From assembly GCA_027943335.1 (NCBI GenBank), contig BSBK01002925.1, forward strand, positions 496,001-560,000: DNA of 64,000 nt, written 5' to 3'. Shown piece by piece: positions 54,811 to 64,000 of the stretch (position 1 is the first letter of the stretch; each line of letters starts with the position of its first letter). A model generated the notes under the pieces. The model was not told the origin of the DNA. It was given only the letters and a program-made list of their open reading frames with translations, and made no database searches. Source of the DNA: Chamaecyparis obtusa. Its lineage: Eukaryota; Streptophyta; Pinopsida; Cupressales; Cupressaceae. Made by a program: the position numbers and the translations under genes.

Positions 54811-54824
54811 AAAGGGGAGTATGG
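54811..54824 (+). promoter_or_regulatory. chromo-1 polypurine tract
   Basis: AAAGGGGAGTATGG directly abuts the 3' LTR start TGCAGGAGCACCC at 54825. Confidence 0.85.
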
Positions 54825-54951
54825 TGCAGGAGCACCCATAATAAATGATGATTCATCAAAGTCCTAGGAATATCTAGATTAAGTTAGATCTATCATCTAG
54901 GCATCTAGACCAAATTGTAAGACCTAGTTCCAAGATTGGCACAATTATAAG
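54825..54951 (+). repeat. chromo-1 3' LTR fragment (127 bp)
   Basis: Nearly identical to the first ~125 bp of 35156-36681, then replaced by TGTTAGTCC, the start of element B. The missing remainder of this LTR is not found after element B, whose right side is truncated. Confidence 0.9.
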
Positions 54952-55378
54952 TGTTAGTCCATTTTTCAGTCATTGCAAAAATCTTATGAAAATGGCCCAT
55001 TTCCTTGCAAGTTTTCTTGAAGTGTCCTGCCCTGTGTGCTTCATGTTGTCACCTTGCTCTAGTCCAAATTGCACATGTTGAATCGCAAAACCCAGAGAGT
55101 TATTCAAGTTCTAAGGTCTGCAGGAAACAATTTCAAGAATCTATCCAAGTGTCAAAAACCCACAATGTTTTTGAAAATCCATGATGTTTTCGGTCTGTGT
55201 GAAAACCTTCATTATTTTTGACCTTGTGCCTTCCAGCTTTTGTGTGCTTATCTTTTGGCATCAGAAACCCTGTATGTTTTTGACCTCGCACTTCTGCCCT
55301 ATTTGTTGGTGTTTGTTATCTACGTAGCTGTGACCTTTTGGTGGGCCCAGGTCTTCAAAGGTTTCAAATTGATTGGTT

Positions 55379-56395
55379 GTCACATGATCGCATGTCAGAG
55401 ATTTTTTACATGCAACCATGTGATCAGATATTTCTTGTGTGGGGCCCAGTCCTTGCTTGGTTGTGTCATCGATTCTCCAAATCTCCTGGTGGTTGCATCT
55501 TTTATTTGGAGATCACATGACTGTGTAGTCACGTAATCTTTTCATGTTTGGTGGTTAGCGGCTAGCAACTCATGACCTAGTAGGTAGTTTGTCATGTAAT
55601 CTCTAAATGCTCGGTAGTCATATGGCCTTTTCACATGATCACAAGGCTCAATTTTTCACTATGCAATCATGCGACTAGTTGACATGTGTCTACAGTGGTG
55701 AGGTGGCAGCTTGTCAGTGGGACCTGATTCTTCATGCTTCCAACATAGTTAAAGCTCAGAAAAAATCAGTGGTCAGCATAAGTTCACATGGAAAAGTTGC
55801 ACAATGTTTAACTTTTACACTTTTGTGACAGGCCATTGGATTTTCTTATGTGGGCATGAAGTGGGTCCAAGTCTGCAGGCTCTTCCTGATTGGTTGTCAC
55901 ATGGCCACATGTCAGACTTTTTTGACATGTGATCATGTGACCACTTGCCACCTATCTATGTGGGTCCTAGTTCTTCATGATGTTCAGCTGACTGATGGTT
56001 AAGCTTTTCATTCCGTGATCTTGTGACTTGCAGTTATCTCTTGGTCATTGAATCTTGGTGGTTAAGCCCTTAACATCTGGTGACCTGGCTAGTAGTTTAC
56101 TTTGCCTTAGTCACATGATTGCATAATGCTAGGGCCTATTTGTAGTTGTTTGGTGGTCCCACAGGTGATTATGTGGCAGCCTATGGTTGGTTGTCACATG
56201 ATCACATGTCAAAGTTTTTTGACATGTGATCATGTGACTGGTTAACAGCTTTGGCAGGTGGTGGTGTGGCATCTTCTGGTTGGTCTGAGGTGGCATAATG
56301 GTGAATGGGCCCAGGTACTATTAGGAAGATTCTAGATCAATGGTGGTCATGTGATTGTGTGGAATCTTGCCGGTCCATGCGATCATGTGACCGAT
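55379..56395 (+). repeat. Palindrome array in U3 of element B
   Basis: Units at 55379-55425, 55640-55680 (degraded), 55896-55941, 56193-56238 and 56342-56395, each built from GTCACATGATC-type and GATCATGTGAC-type half-sites around an AT-rich loop. The unit at 56193 is a perfect 20-bp inverted repeat with a 6-base loop. Confidence 0.8.
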
Positions 56396-57138
56396 CGTTG
56401 ATTTTCCTTGGTGGGCCCAGTGTGACTTCTCAGTGTTTTTGACAGTATGGATAAAATGTGGCGGCCCCAATATTTTTTCTCTTTGTCACTGGTTTGCATG
56501 ATACTTTAGTAGTGGCGCTATTGTCTCCATGAACTAGCAAAGTGCCTTTAGTCACCAGTTCGCCAGATAGCTTAAGTGGCCATTTTTAGCACGTGTTGTC
56601 ACCAGTTCATGGAGTTAAACCAAAATTAAGTATTTCATTCCATGCCTAAGAAATACCTTGTCGCTAGTTTGTGGAGTTAACCTGAGGTGCAGTTGAGTTA
56701 AAGCCATAGCTCATGAAATACTTGGTGACCATTGCAGTTTGAATTTGAATTTCCTGAGGATCTGCAGTGACAAAATGTACTCATTTTTGGGTGGATTTCT
56801 TGCTGGTTTGATGGCAGTAGGTGTTGTGATCTGGCCCGAGGGTCTATGCGGTTGATTGCAGAGGGGTTTTGTACCTAGTGGAATGTGGTTTTGTGCTTGA
56901 GGTGTATTTGCAAGTGGCCAATTTGACTGGTTTTCATGACTATCCCTGGTGTCCTATACTGAGCTTGCAGATTTTCATAATTGCAGATCTGTTTCAGATT
57001 TTCTCTCTCTGGATTGCTTGGTTTCCTGCCCCTACATTAAATTTTTGGCTATTTCTAGTTGGTTTAGCTATTGTAACCCTAACCCTAGTCACCCTAAGCT
57101 TCATGCAATCTCTTTGAGATTCCCAAGGTGGCTAGTGG

Positions 57139-57145
57139 TATAAAT
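57139..57145 (+). promoter_or_regulatory. LTR TATA box, element B
   Basis: TATAAAT preceded by GCTAGTGG, matching 15863-15877 in element A. A telobox-like TAACCCTAACCCTA lies about 65 bp upstream, as AAACCCTAACCC does in A. Confidence 0.6.
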
Positions 57146-57590
57146 TTTTTATTTTTTGACTATGTAAGGGTTCTGAATTCTTTCAGTTCTTGTGGGAAGT
57201 AGAAAACTCTATCACATTATAGGAAGCAGAATATAACTTCTTTGCATCTTTTGTAGGTTATTGAAGTGGTAGTCTCATTTGTGGTATAGACATGTACATG
57301 CCTCATCATACTTAATATAACTTTTCTCATGCTTTCAAGTCTCTCCTTGGTGTTAGTCTTATGAGTTTTGGATTTTCTGGTCCATTACATTGGGTTTCCT
57401 CTGTATATGTTCTAGTCTTTAGTTCTTGATCTAGGATCAAGTGAAAGATACTTTGGATAGGGCATAGATTCATTAGATTTGTCTACAAAAGGGTCTTATA
57501 AGTAGTGGATGGGCTGAAATAGTTATATTTATGGCTATGATTCTTTAACAATAGTTGGTTCATATTTCTATACTTGCATTTGATGATTTA

Positions 57591-57612
57591 CCCAATGGAT
57601 AATGGCACTAAT
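57591..57612 (+). other. tRNA-Arg D-arm fragment in element B
   Basis: CCCAATGGATAATGGCACTA matches the D arm of plant tRNA-Arg apart from one extra base, about 410 bp from the LTR end. See elements A and C. Confidence 0.6.
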
Positions 57613-58005
57613 CAAGGAATAGTACATTCAGTTGAGTTCAATGTTTGATGGTCTTTGGCTATTTCCTACATCTTTAAATATCAATCACCAGTCTTTACCT
57701 TTCACAAGGCCATTTTACCCTTCATAGCAATAGAGATTCAATGAATGTCTAGTTAACATTTAGTAGTCTCTTGCTACCATCTAATTTATTTAATCAAGTC
57801 CAAAGTCCTAAAATGCCATAAGTTACTAGATTAGGTACACCTGTCATGGTTTTACAGAGCTAGAAGTGAAGAGGGCAGTCTTATCCCTATAGTTGGTCCA
57901 GTTGTCTTGCAGAGCTCTCATACTTAGAACTAACCACTCCTAACATCAGTCTCAAGGCATATTGGCAACCCTAAGTGGCGTAAGAGTTTTCAAACACCAA
58001 CAAGA

Positions 58006-58149
58006 TGGAAACTCTACTGGGGAGAATAATGAAAAAGAAAAATATTTGTTAGGATCTCTGATTATGGTTATATTGTAAAGTCAAAATATTTATTAACCAG
58101 GTTGATTTTCCCATCTGAGTCACCAACAAGATGGTGACTCTACTAGGGA
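58006..58149 (+). promoter_or_regulatory. Element B primer binding site, present twice
   Basis: TGGAAACTCTACTGGGGA (58006-58023) directly follows the LTR. A second copy TGGTGACTCTACTAGGGA is at 58132-58149, again preceded by CACCAACAAGA. Element A aligns to the region after the second copy, so the stretch between the two looks like a local duplication or remnant of another LTR end. Confidence 0.75.
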
Positions 58150-58549
58150 GCCATTGAATAGAGTCAGATGAAGAAATAAGAATTTGCTAATTTTTTCACC
58201 TAGTTGTGAGTGGCAGCTTTGATCTTCTCTATTTGATCAGTGTTCCTTCTGATAAACAGTGTGGTTACTTGTGGAGTTTTGTATTGATTGGAAGAGATAC
58301 TACATAAGACATACTTTCCTTTTCAAGGAGGTGGTGACTCTACACTGCAAAGAACTTGATGGAGCTACAAGATGAGCTATAGATCTACCTTGCTTTCCAA
58401 TCAATAAAGTCTTTTGCTACAAAATTCTCAGGTATTTCTCAAAGATCTAAAATGTCTCCTTATTAAGTGGTCAAGCACAAAGAAAAGGAATAAGGTGTGA
58501 GTAGAGGTTTGCATACTTCAGGTTTTCAATTGTATCTCTACAAAATCTT

Positions 58550-60151
58550 ATGGAAGTACTACATTATGTTGTAATGAGTAAGCTTGAGGAGGAGCTTGCA
58601 TTATTAGAGCAGGGCATCCTTAGGGATTGCATAAAATTGGTAAGGTTGAAGGTAGGATGCAGACAAGATCTATCCATATCTTTGTTCTCCATATCTTTGT
58701 TCTATGATAGATTTTTTGGTGCATATGATGAGCTTTTGGATGATGTCAAGTTTCTTGAATCTGAGTTCATTGGTTTATTCCCGGAGCTTTGTCTTCCTAG
58801 GTCAACCAGTTGGTCAGATGCTTTATGGGAGGAGTATTATGGATGTAGTAGGGATTGGGTACTTAGTGATGATAGTCTTGAGCTGGAGGATGCACTTGGG
58901 GTTTTTCTCTTTGGTACTGATATTGAGAATGATGGAAGTTATGAAGGAGATGTGTCAAGTGATGACACTCTTTCTTGCAATCATGAGAGTGATGCTCTTT
59001 CTCAATATGGGGCAGAGAGTTTATGTAGTCAATCAGATGAAGAAAAGGATTGGATTGATGAATATGTTATTGATGATTGTATGTCAAGGGAGGGTGTTCT
59101 TATGGACTGTTGCTCACTTCATAGTGAACAAATTTTAGATCTCCTATCTTGTGAATATCTTAGGTATGCAGGGAGGGATGACTCTGAGTTCCTACATCCA
59201 ACATACATTGATTTTGACCGAGAGCATGAGTCAATAGGTTTTGACTTTGACATGTGTGCCTCTAATTCTTTTGTTGCCCCCACATTATTAGATAGCAACC
59301 AAGTACAACATGATGATGAAGTCATCAACATTTTTTCAACTTCAAGCAATGTAAATATCCCTAATGTATGTATTGATGTTTTCCCTCCCACGCACCAATA
59401 ATTTTCAGGTTTGTCAAATGTTGACAAGATGCAGGATGCTCATATTTTTGATGATTCGTGTTCATCGGAGTTCCCCTCATGTAATGACCCTGTAGAAGAA
59501 GAGGTAGAAGGACATGATAGTGTGTTTTCCTATCATCAAGATTGCAGTGATGAACAAGTCTATTGTTAAAGTCCTTTTCCTTCTCTTGCAAAGTATGATA
59601 CTGAGTGTGACAGTGTTGAGGACCTAGTCTTCAATAGTTGGGATAGAAATTTTTTTGATGAAAATGATGATGCAGTGTTCCCCTATCATAGAAGCTTTAA
59701 AGAAGACCTTCACTTGGTTCATGATCCAATTCATGAAGACATCCTAGAGGAGCCAAGTTTCTCAGTGGCTGAGGCAATGTATGAAGGTAAATCAGAGGAT
59801 TCAAGTCCATTTCAGCTAGGTAACTCTGATGTAATGCATGATGCTCAGTATGTTTCATTTCCTAATGCATTACTAGATCAAATTTTTGCTTCCAGTCAGT
59901 AGGGAGAAGTAAGTGATGTTCCTTACTTCTTAGAATATGAATGTGAGTATGATGGTCATGAAAAGAAGAACATGGGTAGCGACCAGCATAGTTTCATTCT
60001 TCAGCCCATGGTTATTCACATATGTTTGCAGCAGAATGGTAAAGAATTTTTCAGACTTGGGGTCACATATGTGGATGAAAATCAGATTTTTGATTTAGGA
60101 GGGTCACTGGTTTTCTTTTGGGGCCTTGAGCCTAGTTGTACATACTTGTAA
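58550..60151 (+). pseudogene. Element B accessory ORF: acidic protein of unknown function (533 codons)
   Basis: A single frame from ATG 58550 to the terminal stop near 60149 is broken by only three stops (59399, about 59567 and 59900), so it decayed recently from a ~533-residue protein. The N-terminal ~110 residues match element A (KLEEELALLEQGILRD, SEFIGLFPEL, TSWSDALWEEYYGC, DWVLSDDSLELEDAL), with a duplicated SISLF segment specific to B. The remainder is strongly acidic and Ser/Cys-containing, with no obvious repeat, signal peptide or membrane segment. No known retroelement motif. The start is supported by conservation of the ATG and upstream leader in A. Confidence 0.75.
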
Positions 60152-60155
60152 ATTC

Positions 60156-60180
60156 TATAAATATCTTTCCCTTTCCTGTT
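60156..60180 (+). promoter_or_regulatory. Conserved TATAAATA plus pyrimidine tract after the ORF
   Basis: TATAAATA and the CTTTCCCTTTCCTG tract are identical to 13518-13540 of element A. It lies about 80 bp before the 3' LTR. Confidence 0.4.
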
Positions 60181-60237
60181 GTGTGTTTCTTTCCTAGCCT
60201 GCTCCCTATGTTTTTTGAGGTCCCCAACTAGGGCCAC

Positions 60238-60907
60238 TGTTAGTCCATTTTCTAGTCATTGCAAAAATTTTATGAAAATGGCCCATTTCCTTGCAAGTTT
60301 TCTTAAAGTGTCTTGCCCTGTGTGCTTCATGTTGTCACCTTGCTCTAGTCCAAATTACACATGCTGAATTGGAAAACCCAAAGAGTTATTCAAGTTCTAA
60401 GGTCTGCAGGAAACAATTTCAAGAATCTACCCAAGTGTCGAAAACCCATAATGTTTTTGAAAATCCATGATGTTTTTGGTCTGTGTGAAAACCTTCACTA
60501 TTTTTTACCTTGTGCCTTCCAGCTTTTGTGCACTTATCTTTTGGCATTAGAAACCCTGTATGTTTTTGAACTCGCACTTCTACCCTGTTTGTTTGTGTTT
60601 GTTATCTGCATAGCTGTGACCTGTTGGTGGGCCCGAGTCTTCAAAGGTTTCAAATTGATTGGTTGTCACATGATCGCATGTCAGAGATTTATGACATGCA
60701 ACCATGTGATAGGATATTTATTATGTGGGGCCCAGTCCTTGCTTGGTTGTGTCATCGATTCTCCAAATCTCCTAGTGGTTGCATCTTTTATTCAGAGATC
60801 ACACAACTATGTAGTCGCATAATCTTTTCATGTTTAGTGGTTAGCAGCTAGCATCTCATGACCTGGCGGGTAGTTTGTCACGTAATCTTTGAATCCTTGG
60901 TAGTTGT
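60238..60907 (+). repeat. Element B 3' LTR, truncated (about 670 bp)
   Basis: TGTTAGTCCATTTTC onward aligns with 54952-55620 with scattered substitutions, including the first palindrome unit, then diverges at GAATCCTTGGTAGTTG. The rest of the LTR is missing, so a deletion or later insertion removed it. Confidence 0.88.
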
Positions 60908-61897
60908 AATACCTCTCCTATAGTGATACTATGATTTGATACTTTTTATTATGATGGTTAGAACTATGCACTCATGTTTATGTTTTCATGGAGGATTATA
61001 CGTTCATCAGATGATATTTATATGCTCAGTTATAGTTACTTTGATTATATGTTTATGAGATCCTAGAAGAATGTGTTAGTTTTACATGTTTTATCTCATG
61101 AATGGTATACTAACCCTTATCTCAATTGGTTTATGGATACATATGTGTTTTTCATGACTCAGGACGAAGTCGTAGTTACTCACTCGGTGAGGTCCACACG
61201 ATGTATCGATCCTAGTCATCTGCTTGCATATATCTGATGTGTATATCTATATGTATATGTATCTCTTCTTGGTGATGTAGGATTTGCAGGTACCGGGTAT
61301 CGTCTCCACCTGGCTCCACATGCCTGAGCGATCCCTTAAAAATCCTCGATCATTGTTGTTGTCATGGAGATATCATCAAGATTCACAAAAGAAAAACTTT
61401 TATCCTTGATCATTCACCTTAGGTGGGAAGTGCCAGATCAGTTCCTGGTAGGGAGGATTATGTGGTTATCAGTTATTAGGGTTTGGATCTTGATCTTGCT
61501 GTTAGGGATACTCAACTTTGTTAGTAGGTTATCTATGTGAGTCCTTGTTGATCGATTTCTATTTCAGTGACTTATCCCTGTTTAGATTTTCATGTTAGTA
61601 TTAAGATCGAGTTGCTATTTGTACCTTGCATCTTCTGGTTATATAGTTATAAAATGTTAGTAAAATGAATAATGAGTTATTTATACTATATGTGTCATAA
61701 ACATGTGGGTGCACACATATGATTATGAACACATATATGTATATTAAGGTATAAATATATATTCATAAATATAAATAAATATATATACTTAATTATATTA
61801 ACAAATAGCACTAGCTTTATGGTTGTTGATAAAAATAAATTAAGAAATAAATAAAATAAGATAAAATAAAATAGCTTTTGGTAATAAAACTAACTAG
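60908..61897. other. Unassigned sequence after element B
   Basis: No ORF or domain text. It includes ACTCACTCGGTGAGGTCCAC near 61179 and CTCCACCTGGCTCCACATGC near 61303, phrases that look like part of an LTR of another family. This is inference only. Strongly AT-rich toward the right. Confidence 0.35.
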
Positions 61898-61970
61898 CTA
61901 GGAGGGAGTTGAACTCGAGACCTCCTAGAAGTTGGGGCTAGTTAGTTACCAATTGTGCTATGTGAATTCC
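61898..61970 (-). other. tRNA-derived (SINE-like) remnant
   Basis: The minus strand contains TAGCACAATTGG, fitting the RNA polymerase III A box, and GAGTTCAACTCC, fitting the B box, about 44 bases apart start to start. No full cloverleaf can be drawn with confidence, so a working tRNA gene is unlikely. A SINE head or a tRNA pseudogene are both possible. Confidence 0.4.
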
Positions 61971-62058
61971 TTGTGAGGTAAGTAATTAAATTTATTATTA
62001 AACCTTATTTTAGAGAATATTTTAATAAAAAAAAAATATAAATAAAACTTTATTATGT

Positions 62059-62149
62059 TACGGGAGAAATTAGTTTCTCCTCCAACCGACTATGGAAGTT
62101 GGAGAAGTTTCTTCCCGTATAGAAACTTCTCCAACCAAATAGTTGGAGA
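62059..62149. repeat. Overlapping hairpin cluster
   Basis: TACGGGAGAAA...CTCCAAC (from 62059) pairs with GTTGGAGAAG...TTCCCGTA (to 62119). TCTCCAAC (62128-62135) pairs perfectly with GTTGGAGA (62142-62149). The four CTCCAAC/GTTGGAG half-sites can pair in alternative ways. Confidence 0.65.
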
Positions 62150-62756
62150 GGAGATTATATCTATGATGATTGGTTCGGAAGACGGGGGCTGGAAACTATT
62201 TTGGGAACGGAGAAACTTTGGCTAATCAGGAGAAATTTGGGAGCGGAGGAACAGGGAGCAGCGGAAGAAATTTTGCAGGAACGGGCTTCATCAACCAGGG
62301 AACTATTTACCAGGTTGGAGTTTTTCCCGGATAATCCCTAGGATATGAAATAATTATTTTATTGTAATGTCTGTTTATGCATTAATTGTTTATGTTAGAT
62401 CGACAAACTCAATAGTTTTAATATCATGGTTATATTAATATTTGCTGAAATAAAATGTAAATTCACAGAATATTAAACCCTAGAAAATGTATAAGAAGTT
62501 AGATAAACAAATAAAATACACAACATTGTATTTTATAATATTAATAGAGTTATATTTTCCTGTATATGTCCTTTGAAAAAAAAAATATATATAAATATAA
62601 ATTTATTAACCTACTATTGTTTTGATATTCTAAAATATTCATTAATTAATTATCTATTGTCTTAATATTATTATTATGTAATAGATAATATAAATTCTAT
62701 TAAATATGTTTTAAAAGTTAAAAAAAAATAATAAAAATAAAATAATATTAAAAATT

Positions 62757-62893
62757 GAATAGGGCCACTGCCGCGGCGGGTCCCGCAGTACCGGACGACA
62801 GCGTCCGCTGCCGGCGGCACCTTCGGGTGCCGTGCGGCAGCGACCGCTGTCGGCGGTACCCGGGGGTACCGCACGGGAGCAGGCCCCCCTGTC
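62757..62893. repeat. GC-rich island of tandem hairpin units in AT-rich DNA
   Basis: About 135 bp of very high GC, sharply bounded by AT-rich DNA. Three perfect hairpins occur: CGGACG/CGTCCG (62792-62807), CGGCACC/GGTGCCG with a TTCG loop (62815-62832), and GCGGTACC/GGTACCGC (62853-62872). The last two belong to 39-bp tandem units starting at 62805 and 62844. The reading frames across it are proline/arginine-rich and look incidental. Confidence 0.75.
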
Positions 62894-62929
62894 AATTTTC
62901 TAAAAACAAACAAATTTTGTTTTATTATT

Positions 62930-63330
62930 TATTATTAGCATTTAAAAAAAAAAGATTTCGGTATTATATATATAATATATGGTTAATATATTATATATAT
63001 AATATAATATGTGTTTAACATTAATTTGAGTTAGATATTATATTATATATATATAATATAATTTGTATTTTTTTTATTAAAATTAAATTTGTATTATATT
63101 TTACATATAATATGATTTATAATTGGAACACATGTTTTCTTTCTTTGTTTATATATATATAATATGTATGATATTATATATATATAATTATAATACATGG
63201 AGACATTCATTTAAGACTTCTTAGAGGCATATTAATTTAAGGAATAAAACTATATTAAAATTTAATGAGGGTTATATATATATAATATATATTGTATGTA
63301 TATATATTATATATACAATATATTAGATAT
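62930..63330. repeat. TA-rich low-complexity tract
   Basis: Repeated TATATATAAT/ATTATATATA strings, many self-complementary. No gene visible. Confidence 0.8.
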
Positions 63331-64000
63331 AATATAATCCATTACATGGGGAAAACATAGGATCTAGAGGCATATTTGTTCAATGTTTTAATTTTATAAA
63401 TTTCATTTAAGTTGCAAATAAATAATTGATTTCTTGGTTTCATATCTGTATAGATGATAGGAGGGGACTAGAAAACTGAACCCTTTGTCTCCTAACTTGT
63501 TAGCAATCAAACCTGTCAAACTTTGTGATCTCCTAAGCGTCCTAGGTAGGTCTGTTATAATGAAATTGTTGGACATGTTAGTGGTTTGCTAGGAAAACCT
63601 AACTGGAATAGGTTAGGGTTAGGAAACCTAGGAACCCCTAAGTGAGTGGCTCTCAGTGCGGGGCCAGGGCCCTAAAGTGGCTAGACCAGGATAACCGACT
63701 AATGAGTTAGTTAACCAAGTGATAACCTAATAAAATTTAAGGGATGGGTTCAAAATGTTAAAAAGATTAAATTGTGCCTCGCCCATGCCATTAGCGCTAG
63801 GACAGGCTATGGATGGGAGTGGGAGAAGGTACCTATGCATAGGTACAAATCGAATGGCGCTTGTCTATATGAAAGGCATTTGATTTCCGCATGTGCCTAC
63901 TTGGGGGCCGGGGCCCAGTGTGGCTAGTACCAGGACAACCCAAGGGGTGAGGGCTATGCGATGACACTCACTTAGGTTGTTGCTTAGGATTTCCTACCCA
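63331..64000. other. Unassigned sequence with a short direct repeat
   Basis: Segments 63659-63698 and 63904-63941 share GGGGCC-GGGCCC, then GTGGCTAG-ACCAGGA-AACC with small changes. They may be parts of a decayed element. No ORF is supported. Confidence 0.4.

Larger units (their letters stand above)
35156..54951 (+). mobile_element. chromo-1: Ty3/gypsy chromovirus interrupted by copia-4
   Basis: Plus-strand order is LTR (35156-36681), primer site, gag, protease, copia-4 insertion (38297-51790), reverse transcriptase, RNase H, integrase, chromodomain, purine tract, and the first 127 bp of the 3' LTR, cut by element B at 54952. The C-terminal chromodomain places it among chromoviruses. Without its insertions it spans about 6.3 kb. 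Stops and a gag frameshift make it inactive. Confidence 0.93.
54952..58002 (+). repeat. Element B 5' LTR (3,051 bp)
   Basis: Starts TGTTAGTCC and ends TTTTCAAACACCAACA, four bases before the primer site. U3 is rich in palindromes (55379-56395); a TATA box lies at 57139, a tRNA-Arg fragment at 57591. The last ~160 bp are close to 47545-47711 of element C. No ORF in it is supported. Confidence 0.88.
54952..60907 (+). mobile_element. Element B: non-autonomous Tat-like element with accessory ORF
   Basis: 5' LTR (54952-58002), tRNA-Arg-type primer site (two copies), leader, acidic ORF (58550-60151), and the first ~670 bp of the 3' LTR (60238-60907), after which similarity stops abruptly. It is a sister of element A in leader, ORF N-terminus and LTR U3. 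No gag or pol is present. It inserted in the 3' LTR of chromo-1. Confidence 0.85.

Noticed and set aside
55240..55536. Hydrophobic open frame in the LTR of element B, repeated at 60361-60822
   Set aside because: The same frame in both copies is expected because they are LTRs of one element. It crosses the palindrome array and has no counterpart in element A.
57073..57090. TAACCCTAACCCTA string, also AAACCCTAACCC at 15797, as interstitial telomere repeat
   Set aside because: Only two units, and not the plant telomere array. Its fixed place before the LTR TATA box in A and B fits a promoter telobox better.
62674..63018. Proline/arginine-rich reading frames across the GC-rich island
   Set aside because: Both strands are open only because of GC-rich repeats in AT-rich DNA. 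No conserved start or homology is visible.

Overview
This is repeat-dense nuclear DNA from a plant with a large genome. Almost every base that can be assigned belongs to an LTR retrotransposon, and I see no convincing host gene, rRNA, CRISPR array or operon. The Ty1/copia and Ty3/gypsy (Tat-like and chromovirus) families, kilobase-long LTRs, deep nesting and heavy stop-codon decay suggest a seed plant, perhaps a gymnosperm. That assignment is inference only.

Layout, with names local to this report. 1-6305: copia-1 (minus strand; its 3' LTR lies outside the window), inserted into Tat-1 (6306-11808, minus), a Tat-like Ty3/gypsy element. 11811-16815: element A (plus), a non-autonomous element with a tRNA-Arg type primer site, an acidic protein ORF of unknown function and a ~3 kb LTR. 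16815 to about 21200: element D (minus), a decayed accessory ORF behind a duplicated 625-bp leader. 21376-23872: 3' end of copia-2 (plus), with an accessory coiled-coil ORF and an LTR. 24540-34745: Tat-2 (minus), interrupted by copia-3 (28506-33913, minus, both LTRs present). 35156-54951: chromo-1 (plus), a chromovirus interrupted by copia-4 (38297-51790, perfect 5-bp target duplication). Copia-4 is itself interrupted by element C (41220-47711). 54952-60907: element B (plus), a sister of A inserted in the 3' LTR of chromo-1. 60908-64000: unassigned AT-rich DNA with a tRNA-like remnant, a hairpin cluster and a GC-rich island of tandem hairpins.

The most unusual material is the A/B/C/D group. 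A and B share a novel acidic ORF. B and C share an LTR 3' region. A, B and C all carry a piece of tRNA-Arg inside the LTR, apparently from the same tRNA whose 3' end matches the primer site. The LTR U3 regions of A and B are arrays of long palindromes. Element C looks like a single 6.5-kb LTR with a ~1,200-codon ORF inside it, and D carries a shortened homologue of that ORF. Tat-1 and Tat-2 use the same kind of primer site (seen in Tat-1) and could have mobilised the group. Both place an extra RNase H domain between protease and reverse transcriptase rather than before integrase.

The four copia elements look unrelated in most of their LTR sequence. Even so, they share a hairpin around a C-rich tract just before the LTR end, and its stem covaries between families. 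All coding regions here are broken; nothing looks capable of autonomous transposition.
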